The notes under the pieces: model-generated
What the model was told of the DNA's origin: nothing
Database searches by the model: none
Seen by the model: only the letters and a program-made list of their open reading frames with translations
Shown here: positions 15,043 to 19,441 of the stretch, in pieces
Numbering within the stretch: position 1 is the first letter of the stretch
How the letters are laid out: the number at the start of each line of letters is the position of its first letter
Translations under genes and position numbers: made by a program
Source: Beijerinckiaceae bacterium
GTDB lineage: Bacteria > Pseudomonadota > Alphaproteobacteria > Rhizobiales > Beijerinckiaceae
Assembly (NCBI GenBank): GCA_947456315.1
Contig: CANGRU010000004.1
Coordinates: forward strand, 1 to 19,441
Direction of reading: 5' to 3'
DNA length: 19,441 nt

Positions 15043-16071
15043 TCAGCCCTTCTTCGGGGCGATCAGCTTGCGCTTCACCAGCTCTTCAGCGATCTGGACC
15101 GCGTTCAGGGCCGCGCCCTTGCGCAGATTGTCGGAGACGCACCAGAAGGCCAGACCATTTTCCACGGTCGCATCTTCGCGAATACGCGAGATGTAGGTGG
15201 CGTCTTCGCCGGCGGCTTCATGCGGGGTGACGTAGCCACCATTCTCATGCTTGTCGATCACGATGATGCCCGGCGCATTGCGCAGAACCTCACGCGCGGA
15301 ATCCGCGCTGATCGTCTTTTCGCATTCGATATTCACCGATTCCGAATGGGCGATGAACACCGGCACGCGCACGCAGGTCGCGGTCAGCTTGATCTTGGGA
15401 TCGAGAATCTTCTTCGTCTCGACCATCATCTTCCATTCTTCCTTGGTAAAGCCGTCTTCCATGAAGACGTCGATATGCGGGATGAGATTGAAAGCGATGC
15501 GCTTGGTGAATTTCTTCGTCTGCACGTCACCCAGCGAATAGAGCGCCTTGGTCTGACGATCGAGCTCGTCCATGCCTTCCTTGCCGGCGCCCGACACGGA
15601 TTGATAGGTCGAGACCACCACGCGCGTGATGTTGAACTTGTCATGCAAGGGCTTCAGCGCGACGACGAGCTGGGCGGTCGAGCAATTGGGATTGGCGATG
15701 ATGTTCTTCTTCTTGAAGCCATCGAGCGCAGCAGGGTTCACTTCCGGCACAACGAGCGGCACATCCGGATCCATCCGCCAGACGGACGAATTGTCGATGA
15801 CAACGCAGCCCTGCTGGCCGATCTTGGGAGACCAGACCTTGGACACATCGCCACCAGCCGACATCAGCGCAATATCGGTGTCGCTGAAATCATAATTGTC
15901 GAGGGCTTTGCACTTGAGCACCTTGTCGCCAAAGGACACTTCCGTGCCCACCGAACGTGACGAGGCAAGCGCCACGACATCGGACACGGGGAACTGGCGT
16001 TCCGCCAGAATGGCGAGCATTTCGCGGCCCACATTGCCTGTGGCGCCGACAACGGCGACTTTGAAACCCAT
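15043..16071 (-). CDS. asd: Aspartate-semialdehyde dehydrogenase
   Basis: This 342-residue enzyme reduces aspartyl phosphate with NADPH to aspartate semialdehyde, the branch point to lysine/diaminopimelate, threonine and methionine. Seen: the nucleotide-binding GATGNVGREML (9-19), the active-site cysteine in NPNCSTAQL (Cys130), STYQSVSGAGKEGMDEL, and RVPVFIAHSESVNIE with the catalytic histidine (about 242). The ATG at 16071 has GAGGG with 7-nt spacing. It lies 80 bp downstream of leuB on the same strand. A perfect TTGACA sits in that gap (16126-16131, minus) but its -10 partner is poor, so asd may be read both from leuB and from its own weak promoter. Confidence 0.97.
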   Translation of the reverse strand: MGFKVAVVGATGNVGREMLAILAERQFPVSDVVALASSRSVGTEVSFGDKVLKCKALDNYDFSDTDIALMSAGGDVSKVWSPKIGQQGCVVIDNSSVWRMDPDVPLVVPEVNPAALDGFKKKNIIANPNCSTAQLVVALKPLHDKFNITRVVVSTYQSVSGAGKEGMDELDRQTKALYSLGDVQTKKFTKRIAFNLIPHIDVFMEDGFTKEEWKMMVETKKILDPKIKLTATCVRVPVFIAHSESVNIECEKTISADSAREVLRNAPGIIVIDKHENGGYVTPHEAAGEDATYISRIREDATVENGLAFWCVSDNLRKGAALNAVQIAEELVKRKLIAPKKG

Positions 16072-16135
16072 GGTCGAACCCTCGATCTGAAACTCGGGCG
16101 GTGAAATGCGCCCGTGCGGCTAGCTTGTCAATGAA

Positions 16136-16150
16136 GGGGCTTTTCGCCCC
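16136..16150 (-). terminator. Short GC hairpin after leuB, weak terminator
   Basis: GGGGC (16136-16140)/GCCCC (16146-16150) with a 5-base loop sits one base past the leuB stop. Only TTCATT follows on the minus strand, so termination is likely partial and readthrough into asd is expected. Confidence 0.35.
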
Positions 16151-16151
16151 G

Positions 16152-17258
16152 TCACTTGATCTTCTGAAGCTCGGCCAGAATGGCATCGCCCATCTGTGTG
16201 GTCGAGACCGTGGTCGCGGCAGTGCCCTTGATGTCCGCCGTGCGCAGGCCCGAGGCCAGCACATTGGCAATGGCCTTGTCGAGCATGTCAGCGGCTTCGC
16301 CCAAGTTGAACGAATAGCGCAAAGCCATGCCGAAGGAGGCGATCATCGCGATCGGATTGGCCAGACCCTGACCGGCAATGTCCGGCGCCGAACCGTGCAC
16401 GGGCTCGTACATCGCCTTGCGCTTGCCGTTCTTGTCGGCTTCACCCAACGAGGCCGACGGCAACATGCCAAGCGAACCGGTGAGCATGGAGGCCACATCC
16501 GACAACATGTCGCCAAACAGATTGTCGGTGACGATCACGTCGAACTGCTTGGGCCAGCGCACGAGCTGCATGCCGAGCGCATCAGCGAGCATGTGGTCGA
16601 GCTGGACATCAGGATATTCGCGCTTGTGCAAAGCGTTGGTGACTTCATGCCACAACACGCCCGACTTCATGACATTGCGCTTTTCAGACGAGGTGACTTT
16701 GTTGCCACGCTTGCGCGCCAACTCGAAAGCCACGCGGCCAATGCGCTCGATTTCATAGGTGTCATAGACCTGCGTATCGATGCCGCGCTTCTGGCCATTG
16801 CCCAGATCGATGATTTCCTTCGGCTCGCCGAAATAAACACCGCCCGTCAATTCGCGCACGATCATAATGTCGAGACCCTCGACAATCTCGCGCTTCAACG
16901 ACGAGGCATCGGCAAGTGCGGGGTAGCAGATGGCGGGACGCAGATTGGCGAAGAGACCGAGATCCTTGCGCAGGCGGAGCAAGCCGGCTTCCGGACGCAC
17001 ATCGTAAGGAACAGCATCCCACTTGGGGCCACCGACCGCGCCGAAGATCACAGCATCGGATTCCATGGCGAGCTTCATGTCGCCTTCGGAGATCGCCTTG
17101 CCATGCGCGTCATAGGCGGCGCCACCGACGAGGCCGTTTTCAGATTCGAAAGAGGCGATGCCGGCCTTGGCCATCCAGTCAGCCACTTTCACGACTTCGG
17201 TCATGACTTCAGGGCCAATGCCATCGCCAGCCAACAGAAGGAGTTTATACGTCGCCAT
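16152..17258 (-). CDS. leuB: 3-isopropylmalate dehydrogenase
   Basis: This 368-residue enzyme oxidatively decarboxylates 3-isopropylmalate with NAD+ in leucine biosynthesis. Family signatures are [14 protein letters not shown] at the start, GAVGGPKWD (73-81), [18 protein letters not shown], and [11 protein letters not shown]. The isocitrate/isopropylmalate dehydrogenase signature [21 protein letters not shown] is at 244-264, and [22 protein letters not shown] follows. The ATG at 17258 has GGGAG with 8-nt spacing. It is separated from lctP upstream by repeat family A copy 3 and a terminator-like hairpin, so it should have its own promoter. TTGCCA followed by TAGCAA 17 bp later is a weak candidate overlapping that hairpin. 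leuC and leuD lie about 7.3 kb and 9.8 kb away. Confidence 0.98.
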   Translation of the reverse strand: MATYKLLLLAGDGIGPEVMTEVVKVADWMAKAGIASFESENGLVGGAAYDAHGKAISEGDMKLAMESDAVIFGAVGGPKWDAVPYDVRPEAGLLRLRKDLGLFANLRPAICYPALADASSLKREIVEGLDIMIVRELTGGVYFGEPKEIIDLGNGQKRGIDTQVYDTYEIERIGRVAFELARKRGNKVTSSEKRNVMKSGVLWHEVTNALHKREYPDVQLDHMLADALGMQLVRWPKQFDVIVTDNLFGDMLSDVASMLTGSLGMLPSASLGEADKNGKRKAMYEPVHGSAPDIAGQGLANPIAMIASFGMALRYSFNLGEAADMLDKAIANVLASGLRTADIKGTAATTVSTTQMGDAILAELQKIK

Positions 17259-17282
17259 GAAAGGGCTCCCGGAACAGGGTGA

Positions 17283-17308
17283 GAAAAGAGGCCCGTTTGC
17301 TAGCCTCT
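17283..17308 (-). terminator. Probable terminator after lctP
   Basis: On the minus strand, AGAGGC, a 10-nt loop and GCCTCT (17287-17308) are followed directly by TTTTC. The stem is short. Together with the preceding repeat copy it marks the end of the lctP transcript. Confidence 0.5.
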
Positions 17309-17331
17309 GGCTGTCCGGTTGGCAAGGTCAT

Positions 17332-17416
17332 CGTCATTGCGAGCAAAGCGAAGCAATCCAGAAGGCCTCACGTGGGGCCTCTGGATTGCCGCGTCGCTAC
17401 GTTCCTCGCAATGACG
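17332..17416. repeat. Hairpin repeat family A, copy 3
   Basis: This 85-bp copy has termini CGTCATTGCGAG / CTCGCAATGACG and inner GAAGCAATCCAGA/TCTGGATTGC. Its centre AGGCCTCACGTGGGGCCT shares the CACGTG core of copy 1. It lies between the lctP stop and the probable lctP terminator. Confidence 0.9.
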
Positions 17417-17444
17417 GCGGCGGGGGAACCCGCCGCCTGGGTGC

Positions 17445-19106
17445 TTAGTGTACGACCATGGCCGTGAACGGCCAGACATAGGCCTGCAGCATCACAAACA
17501 GGCCGACCAGGCAGGCCAGCGCGATGGAATGCCAGAAGACGAAGCGCAGGATCGTCCCTTCATGCCCGAACCAATTGGTTGCGGTCGAGGCCACGACAAT
17601 CGATTGCGCATCGATCATCTTGCCCATGACACCGCCCGACGAATTGGCCGCCGACATGAGGATCGGCGACAGGCCCAATTGCTCCGAGGTGATCTTTTGC
17701 AGACCGCCAAAGAGCACGTTGGACGCCGTATCGGACCCCGTCAGCGCCACGCCCAACCAGCCGAGCAATGTGCCGAAGAACGGATAGAGCACGCCCGTGC
17801 CCGCAAAAGCGAGACCGAGTGTGGCATCAATGCCCGAGTAGCGCGTCAATGTGCCGATGGCGAGCATGGCAGCGATGGTGATGAGCGAATAGCGCGTGAC
17901 CCACAAAGTCTCGGCGTAAGCTTTGACAATGCGCATCGGCGAAAACTTCATCACGATGGCCGAGATGATCGCTGCCAGCAAAATGCCGGAACCCGTGTAG
18001 GACAAGAAGGTGAAGGCAAAGACAGCGCCTTCTTTCACGGGAGCGGCCACAACAGGTGGAACTTTCTCGATCAGATTATGCAGGCCTTCGACCGGGAAGG
18101 CCGGCGCATAAATACCATTTGCCAGTTTCTTGAAGGCATCTGTGCCCCAGATCGCAACAACGACCGACAAAATGATCCACGGCGTCCACGACCAGGCGAT
18201 TTCAGATGCCGTGCCTTTGGCCACAGGCGCCACAGGTGGCGGTGCTGTCAGATGTGAATCATCTTTCGTGCGCAGCGCAGGTGACGTCCAGATTTGCGCT
18301 GGCTGCCAGACTTTCAGGAACAAAACGAGCGCAGCCATCGAGCACAGCGAAGCCCCGATATCGACAATCCAGGGATTGATGAAATTGGAGATCAAGAATT
18401 GCGGCACAGCAAAAGACACGCCGCACACAAGGATGGCCGGCCAGATCTGCATCATGCCGCGGAAACCCGCAAAGGCCCAGATCAACCAGAACGGCACGAT
18501 CAATGAGAAGATCGGCAATTGGCGACCAACCATTGCGCCCAACAGATAAGGATCAAGCCCCGTGACAGACGCAAGACCCTGGATCGGTGTGCCGAGCGCG
18601 CCGTAAGCCACAGGCGCCGTATTGGCAATCAGCGAGAGACCCGCAGCCGCCAATGGTGAAAAGCCGAGACCCATAAGGATCGCACCGGTCACCGCGACAG
18701 GTGTGCCAAAGCCCGAAGCCCCTTCAAAGAAAGCGCCGAAGGAAAAGGCAATCAGCAAAAGCTGCAAGCGACGGTCCGCTGTGACATTGCCAATCGATTG
18801 CTGGACGAGACCGAACCAGCCTTTCTCCAGAGTGAGGCGGTAGAGAAAGATCACGTTGACGATGATCCAGCCAATCGGGAAGAGGCCCGTGAGCGCACCA
18901 AGACCCGCCGCGCGCAGAGCAAGGCCTGCAGGCATGGTGAAAATATAGATCGCAACAAGAATGGAGACGACGAGCGCAAGAACGGCCGCAATATGCGCCT
19001 TCACCTTGCCGGTCGCGATCAGGAATAGAAGCGTGACTACGGGAATGGCAGCAGCAATCGTCGACAAGACACTGCTGCTCAATGGATTATAGACCTGTGA
19101 CCACAT
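17445..19106 (-). CDS. lctP: L-lactate permease (LctP/LldP family)
   Basis: This 553-residue inner-membrane transporter takes up lactate (and often glycolate) with protons. It consists of a dozen or more hydrophobic segments. Family-typical stretches are MWSQVYNPL at the start, FEGASGFGTPVAVTGAILMGLGF (the substrate-pathway region), ANTAPVAYGALGTPI, LSYTGSGILLAAI, TGSDTASNVLFGGLQ, and ANSSGGVMGKMIDAQSIVVA near the end. A hydrophilic loop of about 30 residues rich in Pro/Ala and charged residues lies in the middle. The ATG at 19106 is chosen over an in-frame TTG at 19133 because it gives the family N-terminus, with AGGGGAAAT about 8-10 nt upstream. No lactate dehydrogenase or LldR regulator is adjacent. 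It probably forms a single-gene transcript. Confidence 0.96.
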   Translation of the reverse strand: MWSQVYNPLSSSVLSTIAAAIPVVTLLFLIATGKVKAHIAAVLALVVSILVAIYIFTMPAGLALRAAGLGALTGLFPIGWIIVNVIFLYRLTLEKGWFGLVQQSIGNVTADRRLQLLLIAFSFGAFFEGASGFGTPVAVTGAILMGLGFSPLAAAGLSLIANTAPVAYGALGTPIQGLASVTGLDPYLLGAMVGRQLPIFSLIVPFWLIWAFAGFRGMMQIWPAILVCGVSFAVPQFLISNFINPWIVDIGASLCSMAALVLFLKVWQPAQIWTSPALRTKDDSHLTAPPPVAPVAKGTASEIAWSWTPWIILSVVVAIWGTDAFKKLANGIYAPAFPVEGLHNLIEKVPPVVAAPVKEGAVFAFTFLSYTGSGILLAAIISAIVMKFSPMRIVKAYAETLWVTRYSLITIAAMLAIGTLTRYSGIDATLGLAFAGTGVLYPFFGTLLGWLGVALTGSDTASNVLFGGLQKITSEQLGLSPILMSAANSSGGVMGKMIDAQSIVVASTATNWFGHEGTILRFVFWHSIALACLVGLFVMLQAYVWPFTAMVVH

Positions 19107-19136
19107 GGGCTGATTTCCCCTCGGTTCGGCCAAGCT

Positions 19137-19212
19137 AAAATCTTATGATTTTTTCCTAAGTGCGTGGCTTGTCACAATTAATTGCTTCTTTTTGCATCGG
19201 GTCAATTTGCAT
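19137..19212 (-). promoter_or_regulatory. lctP promoter with dyad and direct repeats
   Basis: On the minus strand, TTGACC (19200-19205, 5/6) and ATTAAT (19177-19182, 4/6) are 17 bp apart. The -10 sits in the palindrome CAATTAATTG (19175-19184). Two direct copies of TTTGCAT (19191-19197 and 19206-19212) flank the -35 box, and the dyad AAAATC-TTAT-GATTTT (19137-19152) lies in the leader. These are possible regulator sites; no known LldR operator was recognised. Confidence 0.5.
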
Positions 19213-19243
19213 TGCGCAAAATACGACCAAAGAACGAGACCAA

Positions 19244-19281
19244 AAGAAAAGGCCGCCGGGGATATCTCCCCGACGGCCTTT
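19244..19281 (-). terminator. Rho-independent terminator after aconitase
   Basis: A 15-bp stem with one mismatch (19248-19262 with 19267-19281, GC-rich core GGCCG/CGGCC) has a 4-base loop. On the minus strand it is followed by TTTTCTTTT. It lies 20 bp beyond the stop of the partial aconitase gene. Confidence 0.85.
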
Positions 19282-19301
19282 ATTCATTTCAGACAGTTAG
19301 A

Positions 19302-19441
19302 TCAGGCAGCTGCGAGCTGGCGGATCACGTACTGCAAGATGCCGCCGTGACGGAAATAGGTGAGCTCGTCTTCGGTCGCGATGCGGCCCAAGAGCGGGAT
19401 CTTCTTCACCTTGCCGTCAGCATAGACGATCTCGGCTTCCA
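19302..19441 (-). CDS. acnA: Aconitate hydratase, C-terminal end (partial)
   Basis: Only the last 45 codons and the TGA (19302-19304) are inside the window; the gene continues past the right edge. The translated end, with IPLLGRIATEDELTYFRHGGILQYVIRQLAAA, matches the closing segment of AcnA/IRP-type aconitases, where a YRHGGIL motif precedes the terminus. These enzymes isomerise citrate to isocitrate in the TCA cycle. The iron-sulfur cysteines and domain 1-3 lie outside, so the call rests on the C-terminal motif alone. A strong terminator follows it. lctP downstream is a separate unit. Confidence 0.8.
   Translation of the reverse strand, partial: EAEIVYADGKVKKIPLLGRIATEDELTYFRHGGILQYVIRQLAAA

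Noticed and set aside
16101..17282. A 393-codon plus-strand open frame opposite leuB
   Set aside because: Antisense shadow; the minus-strand LeuB is full length with all signatures.

Overview
The window reads as a chromosomal segment of an alphaproteobacterium, most likely from the Hyphomicrobiales (Rhizobiales). The basis is the cluster ffh-rpsP-rimM-trmD-rplS lying next to leuB, asd, leuC and leuD, an alanine-tailed ribosomal protein S16, an IalB-family periplasmic protein, a DUF1223 protein, and two intergenic hairpin repeat families of the sort common in that group. Family-level placement cannot be made from sequence alone. Base composition is moderately GC-rich by eye. No tRNA, rRNA, insertion sequence or CRISPR array was seen.

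Layout, left to right. On the minus strand are acetyl-CoA synthetase (acs, 58-1995) and an IalB-family secreted protein (2166-2777). An ECF sigma factor follows on the plus strand (3058-3633). It converges with a minus-strand block: a DUF1223 thioredoxin-like secreted protein, an MltB-type lytic transglycosylase, leuD, a BrnT-type toxin with an Xre-type antitoxin, an unlabelled 38-residue membrane protein (7138-7254), and leuC. Two plus-strand genes come next: a VOC/PhnB-like protein and a Tat-exported metallo-beta-lactamase-fold hydrolase. The rest is on the minus strand: rplS, trmD, rimM, rpsP, ffh, asd, leuB, an L-lactate permease (lctP), and the last 45 codons of an aconitase running off the right edge.

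Functional themes are: (1) leucine biosynthesis (leuB, leuC, leuD) and the aspartate-family enzyme asd; (2) a translation and secretion housekeeping block (rpsP, rimM, trmD, rplS, ffh); (3) acetate/lactate entry into central carbon metabolism (acs, lctP, acn); (4) envelope proteins (IalB, DUF1223, lytic transglycosylase, Tat-exported hydrolase).

The most unusual parts are these. leuC and leuD are separated by a terminator, a probably leaderless small membrane protein gene and a toxin-antitoxin pair with a clear promoter and operator, so leuD may be transcribed through the TA module. A hairpin repeat (family A, three copies) fills the leuD-transglycosylase junction and appears to supply the ribosome binding site, GTG start codon and the beginning of the transglycosylase signal peptide. 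A second hairpin repeat (family B, three copies of about 120 bp with a cloverleaf-like layout) sits in 3' untranslated positions and in the rpsP-rimM gap. The ECF sigma factor has no anti-sigma gene beside it. I found no convincing novel multi-gene defence or biosynthetic system.
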